Positions 9,444-18,521 of a stretch of DNA of 64,000 nucleotides are shown in pieces. Origin of the DNA: Burkholderiales bacterium (lineage in GTDB: Bacteria > Pseudomonadota > Gammaproteobacteria > Burkholderiales > SG8-41); the NCBI GenBank assembly GCA_020854035.1, contig JADZGE010000088.1, forward strand, positions 1 through 64,000, written 5' to 3'. Both the position numbers and the translations under genes were made by a program. Numbering within the stretch: position 1 is the first letter of the stretch; the number at the start of each line of letters is the position of its first letter. The notes under the pieces were generated by a model that was not told the origin of the DNA, searched no databases, and was given only the letters and a program-made list of their open reading frames with translations.

Positions 9444-10037
9444 TCAGTCGGCCCGCGATTGCCGGATCTTCGGCTCGCCGATGTTCTGCTCGATGGGCGG
9501 CAGCAGGTGCGCGACGCCGCGGTGACACTCGATGCAGGTCTTGCGCTCCGAGAAGCCCTTGCTGTGCTGGGCGTGCGCGCGCCGGCCCTGCTCGGAGAAG
9601 TCCATGTAGTTGTAGTCGTGGCAGTTGCGGCACTCGCGCGAATCGTTGCCTTTCATGCGATCCCATTCGTGTTGCGCGAGCTCCAGGCGCTTGGCCGCGT
9701 ACTTGTCGCGCGTGTCGATGCTGCCGAGCAGCTTGTGCCACAGCTCGTTCGAAGCCTGTATCTTGCGGACCAGCTTGTAGGCCCATTCCCTGGGCACGTG
9801 GCAGTCGGGGCAGGTCGCGCGCACGCCGGTGCGGTTCGCGTAGTGAATCGTGGTGCGGTACTCCTTGAACACGTTCTCCCGCATTTCGTGGCACGACACG
9901 CAGAACGCCTCGGTGTTGGTGATCTCGAGCGCCCAGTTGAAGCCGCCCCAGAAGATGATCCCGGCGGCGAACAGCCCGACGGTGGCGAGCGGCCCGATGT
10001 ACTTCAGCTTGTCCCGGATCCCGGCCAATCTGCTCAT
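9444..10037 (-). CDS. napC: NapC/NirT-type tetraheme cytochrome c
   Basis: A 197-residue membrane-anchored cytochrome. One N-terminal transmembrane helix (about 14-34) is followed by a periplasmic domain with four CXXCH heme sites: CVSCH, CPDCH, CRNCH and CIECH. NapC oxidises quinol and passes electrons to the NapAB nitrate reductase. It is the last gene of the nap operon, 39 bp after napB. A CCGGGC-AC-GCCCGG hairpin (about 9430-9443) lies just past its stop, between it and the convergent dapE. Confidence 0.95.
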   Translation of the reverse strand: MSRLAGIRDKLKYIGPLATVGLFAAGIIFWGGFNWALEITNTEAFCVSCHEMRENVFKEYRTTIHYANRTGVRATCPDCHVPREWAYKLVRKIQASNELWHKLLGSIDTRDKYAAKRLELAQHEWDRMKGNDSRECRNCHDYNYMDFSEQGRRAHAQHSKGFSERKTCIECHRGVAHLLPPIEQNIGEPKIRQSRAD

Positions 10038-10076
10038 CTGTCTCTCCCGCGTGAGCCTGCACGCCGGCCGCGCGCG

Positions 10077-10529
10077 CTAGCGCAGGCCGGTCGCCGGCTT
10101 GAACTGGTTGGCGACGAGCGGCTTGGCGTCGGTCTGCGGCACATGGCAGCTCGTGCAGAAGTAGCGCCGCGGGGAGACGTTGGAGAGCTCCCTGCCGTCG
10201 CGGTCCTTGAAGTGCGTGAGGCTGATCTTGGTGGCCCCGGTTTCCTGGTAACGCGACCAGCTGTGGCAGTCCATGCACTTGTTGAAGTTCTGGGTGATGG
10301 CGTAGCCCCGTGTCGTATGGGGAATCAGCGGCGGCTGCTGCACGAAGTCGCGCGGGATCGGCGGGCGGTCGCGCTCGGTGCGCAGGCTGTCGGCGTTCGA
10401 GGTGGCCTCGATGGAGGTGTTGGCGTCGCGCGCCGGCTTTTTCCCGGGCGTGTCCTGAGCAGCGGCGCCGATCGGGGCGGCGGCGAGACAGGCGGCCGCC
10501 GCCAGCGCGGCGAGATGACGCGGTTTCAT
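10077..10529 (-). CDS. napB: Periplasmic nitrate reductase small subunit, diheme cytochrome c
   Basis: A 150-residue exported protein with a signal peptide ending near AAAQ (residue 25) and two c-type heme sites, CMDCH and CTSCH. The PPLIPHTTRGYAIT segment is characteristic of NapB. It transfers electrons from NapC/NapH to the NapA active subunit in the periplasm. ATG 10529 overlaps the napH stop by four bases (ATGA), indicating translational coupling. Confidence 0.95.
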   Translation of the reverse strand: MKPRHLAALAAAACLAAAPIGAAAQDTPGKKPARDANTSIEATSNADSLRTERDRPPIPRDFVQQPPLIPHTTRGYAITQNFNKCMDCHSWSRYQETGATKISLTHFKDRDGRELSNVSPRRYFCTSCHVPQTDAKPLVANQFKPATGLR

Positions 10530-11389
10530 GCGGGATCACTCCTGTGGTCGAATCGGGTCGTGAAGCGGAACACCTTCTTGCTGCAGACGTCGATGCAGCG
10601 GCCGCAATTGGTGCAGGCCGCGGAGAAAATGACCGGGCTCGCCGGCCGCACCGGCCTCAACGCGGGCGGAATGACCTGCGGTTCGGGGCACACCGCGTAG
10701 CAGTCCATGCAATCGTTGCAGCGCGCGCGGCCCGCCGCCGACACGCGCGCGAGCGAGAGCCGGCCGACCAGGCCGTAGAAAGCGCCGACCGGGCAGACAT
10801 GCCCGCACCAGCCGTGACGTGCGATCAGCAGGTCGAACAGGAAGACGGCGAGCACGATGCCCCACGCGAGTCCCATGCCGTAGACGAGGCCGCGATGCAG
10901 CATGGACACCGGGTTCACCCACTCCCACAAAATGGTGCCGGTCACGAACGAACCCGCGAAGGTCCCGGCGAGCAGCCAGTAGCGCAGCTCCTTTGACGGA
11001 GTACGCCCGCCCGCGATGCCGAAGCGCAGCCGAAGCCATGCGGCAGTGTCGGTGACGAGGTTCACCGGGCACACCCACGAACAATAGACGCGCCCGCCGA
11101 CAAGGAGGTAGAAGGCGAGGACCAGCGCCGCGCCGGTGAGCGCGGTCGCGAGCGGCCGCTGTCCCGCCGCGACCGACTGCGCGAGGAGATACGGGTCGGT
11201 GAGCGGCAGCACGTCGAGCGTCAGGCTCGACGACAGATTGCCCTTGACGACCCAGATGCCGGCCACCGGGCCGAGCAGGAACAGGGCGAGCAGGCCGAGC
11301 TGCGAGACGCGGCGCAGGACGAGCCACTTGTGCGCGCTCAGCCAACCGCGCTCGGCGACGGCGGTGGCACCGGGGAGCGCGAGGCTCAC
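10526..11389 (-). CDS. napH: Quinol dehydrogenase membrane component NapH
   Basis: A 287-residue polytopic membrane protein with four or five hydrophobic helices. Two CX3CP motifs lie near the membrane ([16 protein letters not shown]). The cytoplasmic C-terminal tail carries two ferredoxin-like cysteine clusters ([12 protein letters not shown] and [11 protein letters not shown]). With NapG it forms a second quinol-oxidising branch feeding NapAB. The start is GTG 11389: GTG and the napG TGA overlap as GTGA, and the first residues VSLALPG lead directly into NapH sequence. The stop overlaps napB by four bases. Confidence 0.93.
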   Translation of the reverse strand: MSLALPGATAVAERGWLSAHKWLVLRRVSQLGLLALFLLGPVAGIWVVKGNLSSSLTLDVLPLTDPYLLAQSVAAGQRPLATALTGAALVLAFYLLVGGRVYCSWVCPVNLVTDTAAWLRLRFGIAGGRTPSKELRYWLLAGTFAGSFVTGTILWEWVNPVSMLHRGLVYGMGLAWGIVLAVFLFDLLIARHGWCGHVCPVGAFYGLVGRLSLARVSAAGRARCNDCMDCYAVCPEPQVIPPALRPVRPASPVIFSAACTNCGRCIDVCSKKVFRFTTRFDHRSDPA

Positions 11390-12150
11390 GGCTGCGCCTC
11401 CGGCCGCCGCACCGGCATCTGGATTCCCTCGGGCACCAGCGCCTTGCCGGCCTTGCGTTTCTCCTCCCAGCCGAGCTGGTAATGGTGGCCGAGCTCGCCC
11501 CTCGCCTGGACGAGCGGCAGCACCTTGATCGCCGCCTCCTCCAGCACGCACGATTTCTCGCACTTGCCGCAGCCGGTGCAGTGCTCGCTGTGCACGGTGG
11601 GGATGAAGAGCGTGTGCTTGCCGGTGCGCTCGTTGCGCCGCGGCTCGAGCGTGATTGCCTTGTTGATGGCCGGGCAGACCCGGTAGCACACGTCGCAGCG
11701 CAGGCCGAGGAAGTTGAGGCAGTTCTCGTGGTCGAGCAGCACCGCGAGCCCCATCCGGGCCTTGTCGACGTTCTTCAACTCGTGGTCAAGCGCTCCGGTC
11801 GGACAGGCCTTGACGCACGGCAGGTCGGGGCACATCTCGCATGGAATCTCCCGGGCCCTGAAATAGGGCGTCCCGGTCGCGACGCCGTCGCCCAGCTCGG
11901 CGAGGCGCAGCGTGCCGTAGGGACAGTCGCGCACGCACAGCCCGCAGCGCACGCAGGCGCCGAGAAAGGCCTCCTCGTCGCGGGCGCCCGGAGGGCGCAA
12001 CGCGTGCGCGGGCAGCGCGCGCGCCTGGCTCGCGTAGAGGCCGACGCCGAGCGTGCACAGCGCCGCGCTCGCCGCCGCGCCCGCGGCGGAGGCGAGAATG
12101 CGCCGCCGGGTGCGGACGGGCGCGACCGGATTCCTGCGGTCTTCCGTCAC
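11386..12150 (-). CDS. napG: Ferredoxin-type protein NapG
   Basis: A 254-residue periplasmic iron-sulfur protein with a twin-arginine leader ([10 protein letters not shown]). Four [4Fe-4S]-type cysteine clusters follow, beginning with [12 protein letters not shown] and [14 protein letters not shown] and ending with [11 protein letters not shown]. It works with NapH to pass electrons from quinol to NapAB. It is 15 bp downstream of napA and coupled to napH through a GTGA overlap. Confidence 0.93.
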   Translation of the reverse strand: MTEDRRNPVAPVRTRRRILASAAGAAASAALCTLGVGLYASQARALPAHALRPPGARDEEAFLGACVRCGLCVRDCPYGTLRLAELGDGVATGTPYFRAREIPCEMCPDLPCVKACPTGALDHELKNVDKARMGLAVLLDHENCLNFLGLRCDVCYRVCPAINKAITLEPRRNERTGKHTLFIPTVHSEHCTGCGKCEKSCVLEEAAIKVLPLVQARGELGHHYQLGWEEKRKAGKALVPEGIQMPVRRPEAQP

Positions 12151-12165
12151 GACGCAGCGCCCCGC

Positions 12166-14697
12166 TCAGGTCTTGGTGACCTTCACCGCCGCCTTCTTGA
12201 AGTCGGTCTCCTTGGAGATCGGGCAGGTGGCGTCGAGCGTGAGCTTGTTCACGAGGCGCCCGCCATCGAAGAACGGGATGAACACCATGCCGCGGGGCAT
12301 GACGTTGCGTCCCCGGGTTTCCACGCGCAACTGGATCTCGCCGCGGCGCGAGGCCACCTTGGCGACCATGCCGCGTTGCAGTCCCCGCGCCGCGGCATCG
12401 TCGGGGTTCATGAACACCACCGCGTCCGGGAACGAACGGTAGAGCTCGGGCACGCGCCGTGTCATCGATCCGGTATGCCAGTGCTCCAGCACGCGGCCGG
12501 TGCACAACCACATGTCGTACTCCTTGTCCGGCGACTCGGCGGCCGGCTGGTAGGGCAGCGCGAACACCACGGCCTTGCCGTCGGGCTTGCCGTAGAACTT
12601 CACGCCCTCGCCCTTCTTCACGTACGGATCGTAGCCCTCGCGGAAGCGCCACAGCGTTTCCTTGCCGTCGACGACCGGCCAGCGCAGCCCGCGCGACTGG
12701 TGGTAGAGCTCGAACTCGGCGAGGTCGTGCGCGTGGCCCAGCCCGAAGCGCCGGTACTCCTCGAACAACCCCTTCTGGATGTAGAAGCCGAAGTCTTTCG
12801 ACTCGTCGTTGTCGAAGCCGGCCTGAAGCTGCGACAGCGGGAACTTGTTGACCACGCCGTTCGCGAACAGGATGTCGTAGAGCGTCTTGCCCTTGTACTC
12901 GGGTTTCTTCGCGAGGAGCCCGGCCGGCCACACCTCCTCGACCTTGAAGCGCTTGGAGAACTCGACGAGCTGCCACAGGTCGGAGCGCGCCTCGCCCGGC
13001 GCCTTGACCTGCTGGCGCCAGAACTGCAGGCGGCGCTCGGCGTTGCCGTAGGCGCCTTCCTTCTCGACCCACATGGCGGCCGGCAGGATGAGGTCGGCCG
13101 CCATGGCGCTCACGGTCGGGTACGGGTCGGAGACGACCACGAAGTTTTCGGGGTTGCGCCAGCCCGGCTGGATCTCGCCGTTGACGTTCGGCCCGGCCTG
13201 CATGTTGTTGGTGGTCATCGTCCAGTAGCAGTTCAACCGGCCGTCCTTCAGGGCGCGGCTTTGCGCCACCGCATGCAACCCGATCTGGCCGGAGAGCGTA
13301 CCCTCGGGGAGCTGCCAGATCTTCTCCGTCGCCTCGCGGTGCCCGGGATTCGTCACCACCATGTCGGCGGGCAGCCGGTGCGAGAAGGTACCGACTTCGC
13401 GCGCCGTGCCGCACGCGGAGGGCTGGCCGGTGAGCGAGAACGGCCCGTTGCCGGGCTCGGCGATCTTACCCATCAGCAGGTGCACGTTGTAGATCATGTT
13501 GTTGACCCACGTGCCACGGCTGTGCTGGTTGAAGCCCATCGTCCAGTACGACACGACCTTCGTCTTCGGGTCGGCGTAGATCTCGGCGAGCGCCCTGAGA
13601 TCCCGCTGCGGCACTCCGGAGAGCTTCGCCGTCTTCTCGAGCGTGTACTCGGACACGAACTTCGCGAACGCCTCGAACGTGATCGGATCGGCCTTGCCGG
13701 TGTCACCGCGCGGCTTGCCGTCCGCCCCGGGGTAACCGTTGTTGTTGGCGTCCTTCTCCAGCGGGTGATTGGGCCGCAGCCCGTAACCGATGTCCGCCGC
13801 GCCCCTGGCGAAGTTCACGTGCTTCCTGACGAAGTCCTTGTTGACCCTGCCCGTCGAGATGATGTGATGGCAGATGTAGTTGAGTATCGCGAGGTCGGTC
13901 TGCGGCGTGAACACCACCGGCAGATCGGCGAGCTCGAAGCAGCGGTTCTCGTAGGTCGAGAGCACGGCCACCTTGACGTGCTTGTTCGAGAGCCGGCGAT
14001 CGGCGAGCCGCGACCAGAGGATGGGGTGCATCTCGGCCATGTTGGCGCCCCACAGCACGAAGGCGTCGGCGTTCTCGAGGTCGTCGTAGCAGCCCATCGG
14101 CTCGTCGATGCCGAAAGTGCGCATGAACCCCGCCACCGCGCTCGCCATGCAATGACGGGCGTTCGGGTCGAGGTTGTTGGTGCGGAAGCCGGCCTTGAAC
14201 AGCTTGGAGGCGGCGTAGCCCTCCCAGACGGTCCACTGGCCGGAGCCGAACATGCCGACCGCGGCGGGGCCCTTTTTCCCGAGGGCTTCCTTCCACTTCG
14301 CCTCCATCACGTCGAAGGCTTCCTTCCACGAGACCGGCGTGAACTCGCCGTTCTTGTCGTACTTGCCGGCCTTCTTGCGCAGCAACGGCGTCTTCAGGCG
14401 GTCCTCGCCGTACATGATCTTCGAGAGGAAGTAGCCCTTGATGCAGTTGAGTCCCCGGTTTACCGGCGCGTCGGGGTCGCCCTGGGTCGCCACGACGCGG
14501 CCGCCCTGGGTGCCCACCAGCACGCCGCAGCCCGTGCCGCAGAAGCGACAGGGCGCCTTGTCCCAGCGGATGTTGCGGTCGGCGACCGGTACCCCGCCCC
14601 TTGGCGCGGCCGCGTCGGCCGGCAGGCTGATTCCGGCGGCGGCCGCCGCGGCCGCCGCCGCATTGGCCTTGATAAAGTCGCGTCGAGTCAGGCTCAT
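12166..14697 (-). CDS. napA: Periplasmic nitrate reductase catalytic subunit
   Basis: An 843-residue molybdenum enzyme reducing nitrate to nitrite. A Tat signal ([12 protein letters not shown]) is followed by a [4Fe-4S] site with cysteines 50, 53, 57 and 85 (CRFCGTGC...NCIKG). Cys183 in NARHCMASA is the expected Mo ligand. Molybdopterin-dinucleotide segments such as [28 protein letters not shown] and the C-terminal dinucleotide-binding domain follow. Length and domain order are as in other proteobacterial NapA. The ATG overlaps the napD stop by four bases (ATGA). Confidence 0.97.
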   Translation of the reverse strand: MSLTRRDFIKANAAAAAAAAAGISLPADAAAPRGGVPVADRNIRWDKAPCRFCGTGCGVLVGTQGGRVVATQGDPDAPVNRGLNCIKGYFLSKIMYGEDRLKTPLLRKKAGKYDKNGEFTPVSWKEAFDVMEAKWKEALGKKGPAAVGMFGSGQWTVWEGYAASKLFKAGFRTNNLDPNARHCMASAVAGFMRTFGIDEPMGCYDDLENADAFVLWGANMAEMHPILWSRLADRRLSNKHVKVAVLSTYENRCFELADLPVVFTPQTDLAILNYICHHIISTGRVNKDFVRKHVNFARGAADIGYGLRPNHPLEKDANNNGYPGADGKPRGDTGKADPITFEAFAKFVSEYTLEKTAKLSGVPQRDLRALAEIYADPKTKVVSYWTMGFNQHSRGTWVNNMIYNVHLLMGKIAEPGNGPFSLTGQPSACGTAREVGTFSHRLPADMVVTNPGHREATEKIWQLPEGTLSGQIGLHAVAQSRALKDGRLNCYWTMTTNNMQAGPNVNGEIQPGWRNPENFVVVSDPYPTVSAMAADLILPAAMWVEKEGAYGNAERRLQFWRQQVKAPGEARSDLWQLVEFSKRFKVEEVWPAGLLAKKPEYKGKTLYDILFANGVVNKFPLSQLQAGFDNDESKDFGFYIQKGLFEEYRRFGLGHAHDLAEFELYHQSRGLRWPVVDGKETLWRFREGYDPYVKKGEGVKFYGKPDGKAVVFALPYQPAAESPDKEYDMWLCTGRVLEHWHTGSMTRRVPELYRSFPDAVVFMNPDDAAARGLQRGMVAKVASRRGEIQLRVETRGRNVMPRGMVFIPFFDGGRLVNKLTLDATCPISKETDFKKAAVKVTKT

Positions 14698-14945
14698 TGC
14701 GGGATTCCCCCCTCGATGACGTCGTCACAGTATTCGTACGCCAGGGACAGGCCGATTACGCCCTCGATCCTGTGCAGGCGCGCAAGAGCATCCGCGGTAA
14801 GGTGCCCATCGATGTCCTCGATGGTGAGCACGAGGCGCCCGTAATCCGCCGCCTGGACCTCCACGCCGGGTATCGTGGCGACGCGGGCACGCACACCCGC
14901 CAGCCGCTCGGGCCGCGCGCGCAGTACCACACTCGCAATCTTCAT
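14694..14945 (-). CDS. napD: NapD, cytoplasmic chaperone for NapA maturation
   Basis: An 83-residue ferredoxin-fold protein. The [15 protein letters not shown] opening, [17 protein letters not shown] and the [10 protein letters not shown] ending are typical of NapD, which binds the NapA Tat signal peptide and holds back export until cofactor insertion. ATG 14945 is used; longer frames run back into napF. It is 13 bp after napF and its stop overlaps the napA start. Confidence 0.92.
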   Translation of the reverse strand: MKIASVVLRARPERLAGVRARVATIPGVEVQAADYGRLVLTIEDIDGHLTADALARLHRIEGVIGLSLAYEYCDDVIEGGIPQ

Positions 14946-14958
14946 CGCGTGATCCCCT

Positions 14959-15228
14959 TCACGATGGCAGGATGGCGCGGCGCATCGTGATCGCGGACAC
15001 GGGGCAGACGGGGATGCAGTCACCGCACCCGGTACAGGCCGCCGCCTCCACCCGGGGGACGGCCGCGCTTCCCGCTTGCCGCAGGAAATGGATGGCGCGC
15101 GGCCCGCAGGCATCGGCGCAGGCGCGGCACATGACCCGGGACAGCGCGAGGCATGACGGGGCGAGCGCGGGGGCGCGCGCGCGCGCGGAAAACTCGCCCT
15201 TCAGGAATCGCCGCCTTGCTTCAAGCAT
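14959..15228 (-). CDS. napF: Short NapF-like ferredoxin
   Basis: An 89-residue iron-sulfur protein with an N-terminal RRRFLKGEF segment as in NapF. Only two cysteine clusters remain: Cys26/34/37/41 (a C-x7-C-x2-C-x3-C arrangement) and Cys65/68/71/75 (CTGCGDCIPVCP). Enterobacterial NapF is roughly 160 residues with more clusters, so the first ferredoxin module appears lost. NapF helps assemble or reduce NapA's cluster in the cytoplasm. It is the first gene of the operon, directly downstream of the FNR-type promoter. ATG 15228 is chosen because the longer frame to 15276 would run into the promoter. Confidence 0.85.
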   Translation of the reverse strand: MLEARRRFLKGEFSARARAPALAPSCLALSRVMCRACADACGPRAIHFLRQAGSAAVPRVEAAACTGCGDCIPVCPVSAITMRRAILPS

Positions 15229-15250
15229 GCGTGTCTCTCTGCACACCGTT

Positions 15251-15290
15251 TTTATACCGGCGGCCGGAGAGCACACTTGACACAGATCAA
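15251..15290 (-). promoter_or_regulatory. FNR/Anr-type anaerobic promoter of the nap operon
   Basis: TTGAC-ACAG-ATCAA at 15277-15290 matches the FNR consensus TTGAT-N4-ATCAA except for one base (on the minus strand it reads TTGAT-CTGT-GTCAA). A minus-strand -10 element TATAAA lies at 15256-15251. The predicted start, near 15244, places the FNR dyad centre about 40 bp upstream, the class II activation geometry. The napF ATG at 15228 follows by about 16 bp. This predicts induction of napFDAGHBC at low oxygen. Confidence 0.7.
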
Positions 15291-15475
15291 ACCGCTGTCA
15301 GCCGTCGCAGGCTCTCGATTCATCCCTGATGCAACAAGGACTTGCGCCTGTGCGCGGCCCCCCCGAACTTGCGCCCCGCGCGCTTCGCCCCGCCCCGGCA
15401 CCTCGCGGGGTCCTCGCCGATCGGCATCCGGAACGCTTCCGGCGTGCTCGATCCCGATTCGGCGCCGAGCGCCGA

Positions 15476-16051
15476 TCAGGTCGTGTCCGGAAGGCCGCCG
15501 GCCGGTTCGATCGTCCACCGTAAAGCGGTGGCGGGCGGCGGCACGAGGCGTAACGGCAGTGCGTTCCCGATCGGCGTCTCGACCGGCGGCAGGCCGAGCA
15601 TCCCGGAGAGGACACGGAACGTTCCCGAATGCGCGACGATGAGGGGTAGCGGCGCGGGCGGGATGCCCGCGAGCCCGGCCAGCGTCCGTGCCGCGAACGC
15701 CTCCCGGCTCTCGCCGCCCCGCGGCGTCACCTCGCGGTCCCGCTCGGAGCGCGGCCGGCCTTCGAGCACACCCCAGCCGCGCTCGGCGAGTCCCGGCACG
15801 ATGACGGCGTCAAGCCCCAGTTCGAGAGCGACGCAGCCGGCGGTGTCGCGCGCGCGGCGGAGCGGACTGGAGTAGATCGCTCCGATCCCGCGTCCGGCGA
15901 GGAGGAGAGCCGCCTCGCGCGCCTGGCGCCAGCCGGTTTCGTTCAGCTCGGCGTCGAGTTGCCCGGCGACGAGGCCGAGGCGGTTTATCTCGGTTTCGCC
16001 GTGGCGCAGGAACCAGAACGGCGCCTTCGTGAGCTGCAGGGCATCGGCCAC
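15476..16051 (-). CDS. Histidine phosphatase family protein (phosphoglycerate mutase-like)
   Basis: About 190 residues. The catalytic RHGE motif (FWFLRHGETEINR) lies near the N-terminus. YSSPLRRARDTA and the second catalytic histidine in LIVAHSGTFRVL are in canonical positions for the branch 1 histidine phosphatases. These remove or transfer phosphate from diverse small substrates, which cannot be specified here. The start is uncertain: GTG codons at 16051 and 16069 both lie inside a dispersed repeat, and no good ribosome-binding site is visible. The stop is about 185 bp from the nap promoter. Confidence 0.85.
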   Translation of the reverse strand: MADALQLTKAPFWFLRHGETEINRLGLVAGQLDAELNETGWRQAREAALLLAGRGIGAIYSSPLRRARDTAGCVALELGLDAVIVPGLAERGWGVLEGRPRSERDREVTPRGGESREAFAARTLAGLAGIPPAPLPLIVAHSGTFRVLSGMLGLPPVETPIGNALPLRLVPPPATALRWTIEPAGGLPDTT

Positions 16052-16201
16052 GGAATCACACGGAAGCACACGGACGCCTGCGGCAGGGCGAGGCGCTCCC
16101 GCCGCCCATGGTTTGCGCCGGTGAGCAGGATGGGGAACGCGAATAACGGCCGTGGTGGGCGCCGTGCAGCATTCCCGCGTCTTTCCGTGTGATTCCGTGG
16201 C
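16047..16201. repeat. 19-bp perfect inverted repeat around a 117-bp spacer
   Basis: GCCACGGAATCACACGGAA at 16047-16065 is exactly complementary to TTCCGTGTGATTCCGTGGC at 16183-16201. The left arm continues GCACACGGA. A related, imperfect copy lies at 18484-18511, so this is a dispersed repeat family. The left arm overlaps the probable 5' end of the phosphatase gene and the right arm sits just past the MBL-fold gene stop (16214). Confidence 0.75.
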
Positions 16202-16213
16202 TGCAGTCGACTT

Positions 16214-17290
16214 TCATTGCAACTCGACCACCGGAGACAGCACCACCTCGGCCGGGGCGAACGCCTCGCGCCATCGCGCCGGATCCTGCGGCCCGCCGAA
16301 TGCCGGCACGACGAAACGCGGAGCGACCGATCGTGCGAGCGCGGCGTTGTCCGCGAAGCGCGGATGAACGTTCCAGCGCGCGTATTTCGCGCGGCCGCTC
16401 CCGGTCAAACGCTCGGCGGGCGTGCCCGGCGGGAGGTAGCCGGTGAAGACGATCTCCGGCGAGGAGGTGCTCCCGTACTCCCGGATGAGCCGTCCCGCCT
16501 CCCCGCCGGCGCCGTCCGCCGCCGCGGCGAGCATGATGCCGCGTCCCGTGATCGGCGGGGCCGCGCGCGCGAGCCGGGCGAGCTCCTCGCGGACCGCGGG
16601 CAGCGCGCTCTGCGCGTGTTCGGCGCCGAGCCGTGCCGTCGCCCGGCGCACCGCGTCGTCCATCGCGGGCACCGTTCCGCGGCGCGCGAAATGGAGCGCG
16701 AGTTCGGGCGCGCGCCCTCCGGGTGGCACCGGCAGGAGCGCGTCGCGGCCCGCGACGTGGTCCTCCAGCGCCCGCGCGCAATCGGCGAGCGTGGCGTCGT
16801 ACTCGCCGTAGGACGCATCCACGATCATGGCGCGCGCGCGCGGCGGGGGATCACGAGCGTAGATGAGCGACTCGCAGCAGAAGTCCCCCATGTACAACAC
16901 GCCGCCGCAGACGTCGATGTGCAGCCAGACGCCGCCCGGCGCGTGGCCGTTGCGGCCCGTGGTGACCGCGAGATCCAGTATCCGGGTCGTGCCGGCGAGC
17001 GGCAGCGTGCCGCCAATCGCGTGCTCCCGCACGAGGTGCCGGAGGGGCTCCGTCACGTAGAGCGGCGGGTTCCCCACCCGTGGCAGCAGCGCGAGACCGC
17101 CGGCGTGATCCTGGTGCGCGTGGGAGAGGAGCAGCGCGTCCACTTTTCCCAAGCGCGAGACATCCGGCCACAAGCCCGGCTGCGGGCCGTAGCCGAGGTC
17201 GAGCAGCAGGCGCCGTCCTTCCGCTTCCAGGAGGAAGCACGCGGGCCCCTTCGCGCCACCGCCCGAGACCGCCGTCAGCCTCGTCACCAT
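16214..17290 (-). CDS. Metallo-beta-lactamase-fold hydrolase with beta-CASP-like features
   Basis: A 358-residue cytoplasmic protein. The zinc motif SHAHQDHAGG supplies His57, His59, Asp61 and His62, and GDFCCES supplies the next metal ligand region. The opening (VSGGGAKGPACFLLE, then LLLDLGYG) and the later TGYLPPGTPAERL segment resemble RNA-processing beta-CASP enzymes, where TGYQxxGTLGRxL occupies the same place. Diagnostic beta-CASP residues are not fully clear by eye. It may be a nuclease-like or other hydrolase. ATG 17290 is immediately followed by a GTG that could also serve. Confidence 0.75.
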   Translation of the reverse strand: MVTRLTAVSGGGAKGPACFLLEAEGRRLLLDLGYGPQPGLWPDVSRLGKVDALLLSHAHQDHAGGLALLPRVGNPPLYVTEPLRHLVREHAIGGTLPLAGTTRILDLAVTTGRNGHAPGGVWLHIDVCGGVLYMGDFCCESLIYARDPPPRARAMIVDASYGEYDATLADCARALEDHVAGRDALLPVPPGGRAPELALHFARRGTVPAMDDAVRRATARLGAEHAQSALPAVREELARLARAAPPITGRGIMLAAAADGAGGEAGRLIREYGSTSSPEIVFTGYLPPGTPAERLTGSGRAKYARWNVHPRFADNAALARSVAPRFVVPAFGGPQDPARWREAFAPAEVVLSPVVELQ

Positions 17291-17395
17291 GCAACGATGT
17301 TACCGGATCGGCGGGGCGGATACTGCCGCGGAGACAGTGCTTGCCGTGATGCCCGTAGCTGTTTTCAGCTTTCGGGCAATTTCCATCTTTCCTAT

Positions 17396-17417
17396 GCGGC
17401 CTCTGCGCCTCTGTGGC
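17396..17417 (+). repeat. Dispersed repeat copy of CTCTGCGCCTC type
   Basis: GCGGCCTCTGCGCCTCTGTGGC is a variant of the element at 60345-60366 and 44710-44722. It lies just past the stop of the TctC gene at 17424. Confidence 0.5.
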
Positions 17418-17423
17418 CTGTGT

Positions 17424-18416
17424 CTACTCGACTTTGGCGCCGGACTGCTTCACGACCTTGCCCCATTTCGCCACTTCGCTCCGGAAGTAGGCCGTGAACT
17501 CCTCGACGGAAGTGGGGCCCGCCTCGATGCCTTGCGCCGCCAGCTGGCGCGTGAGGTCGGTGGCGCCGAGCGCCTTGGCGGCTTCCTGGTTCAGGCGGTC
17601 CACGATCGGGCGGGGCGTTGTCCCCGCGACGAAGAGGCCGTACCAGGTGCTGAATTCGTAGCCGGCCACACCCGCCTCGATCATCGTCGGCACTTGCGGC
17701 AGCACGGGCGCTCGGCGCGCGGTGGTGACGGCGAGCGGTCGCACCCTTCCGCTCTTGATGTACGGCGCTCCCGATGCAATCGTGGAGATGAGGATCTGCG
17801 CGTGTCCGCCCATCAGGTCGATCAACGCCGGACCGAGGCCCTTGTACGGCACGTGTGACATGCGAATCTGCGTGGACATCTGCAGGAGTGTCGTCGCCAG
17901 GTGGCCCGCCGAACCGATGCCCCCAGACGCGTAGGCGATCTCTCCCGGGCGTGACCGCGCGAGCGCGACGAGCTCGCGCACCGATTTCACCGGGAGCGCC
18001 GGGTGGACGATCAGAACGTTCGCCTGCCCCCCGATCCGGGTGACCGGCGCCAAGTCCCGCAGCGTGTCGTAGGGCAGCTTCGCGAAGAGCGTCGCGTTCA
18101 CCGCCAGCGCGATGTTGTTGACGAGGAGCGTGTGCCCGTCCGGCGGCGACTTGGCGACGATGTCGGTGCCGATGGTGCTGCCCGCGCCGCCGCGATTGTC
18201 AACGACGACGGACTGGCCGAGCCCTTCGGCGAGCTTCTGCGCGAGCGCACGCCCGACGATGTCGTTGCCGCCGCCGGGCGCGAACGGGACGACGAGCCGG
18301 ACGGTCTTCGACGGGAACGCGGACTGCGCCGCGGCGGGCTGCGCGGCGCCGAAGAGCGAAAAAGCCACGGAAATCAACGCAAGCACACGGTAGACGGGAA
18401 ACAACGGCTGGTCCAT
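17424..18416 (-). CDS. TctC/Bug-family substrate-binding protein next to MmgE/PrpD gene
   Basis: A 330-residue exported protein whose signal peptide ends at PAAAQ (about residue 31). Ligand loops are PFAPGGGNDIVGR and HVPYKGLGP, with VVDNRGGAGS and PPDGHT between them. ATG 18416 has GAGGATCTC before it. The frame continues to 18515 but that part crosses a dispersed repeat and is unlikely to be coding. It is downstream of and co-oriented with the MmgE/PrpD gene (18522-19886), about 105 bp away. The likely ligand is a short branched or hydroxy tricarboxylate or dicarboxylate, which is an inference from that neighbour. Confidence 0.9.
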   Translation of the reverse strand: MDQPLFPVYRVLALISVAFSLFGAAQPAAAQSAFPSKTVRLVVPFAPGGGNDIVGRALAQKLAEGLGQSVVVDNRGGAGSTIGTDIVAKSPPDGHTLLVNNIALAVNATLFAKLPYDTLRDLAPVTRIGGQANVLIVHPALPVKSVRELVALARSRPGEIAYASGGIGSAGHLATTLLQMSTQIRMSHVPYKGLGPALIDLMGGHAQILISTIASGAPYIKSGRVRPLAVTTARRAPVLPQVPTMIEAGVAGYEFSTWYGLFVAGTTPRPIVDRLNQEAAKALGATDLTRQLAAQGIEAGPTSVEEFTAYFRSEVAKWGKVVKQSGAKVE

Positions 18417-18483
18417 GAGATCCTCGCAATCCTCGGCCCGGACTCGGTATCGTCGCGGTGCGGCGCGAGCGCTTCTTTTCGGC

Positions 18484-18511
18484 TTCCGTGTGGTTCCGGT
18501 GATTCCGTCGC
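18484..18511 (+). repeat. Dispersed repeat copy of TTCCGTGTG type
   Basis: TTCCGTGTGGTTCCGG, then TGATTCCGTCGCT, is an imperfect copy of the right arm at 16183-16201, with an extra half unit. It lies between the MmgE/PrpD gene and the TctC gene. Confidence 0.5.
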
Positions 18512-18521
18512 TCATCTGGGT

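Noticed and set aside
11482-14844. 1120-codon open frame antisense to napA/napG
   Set aside because: It lies opposite well-conserved nap genes and shows the biased composition of an antisense frame in G+C-rich DNA. No domain visible.
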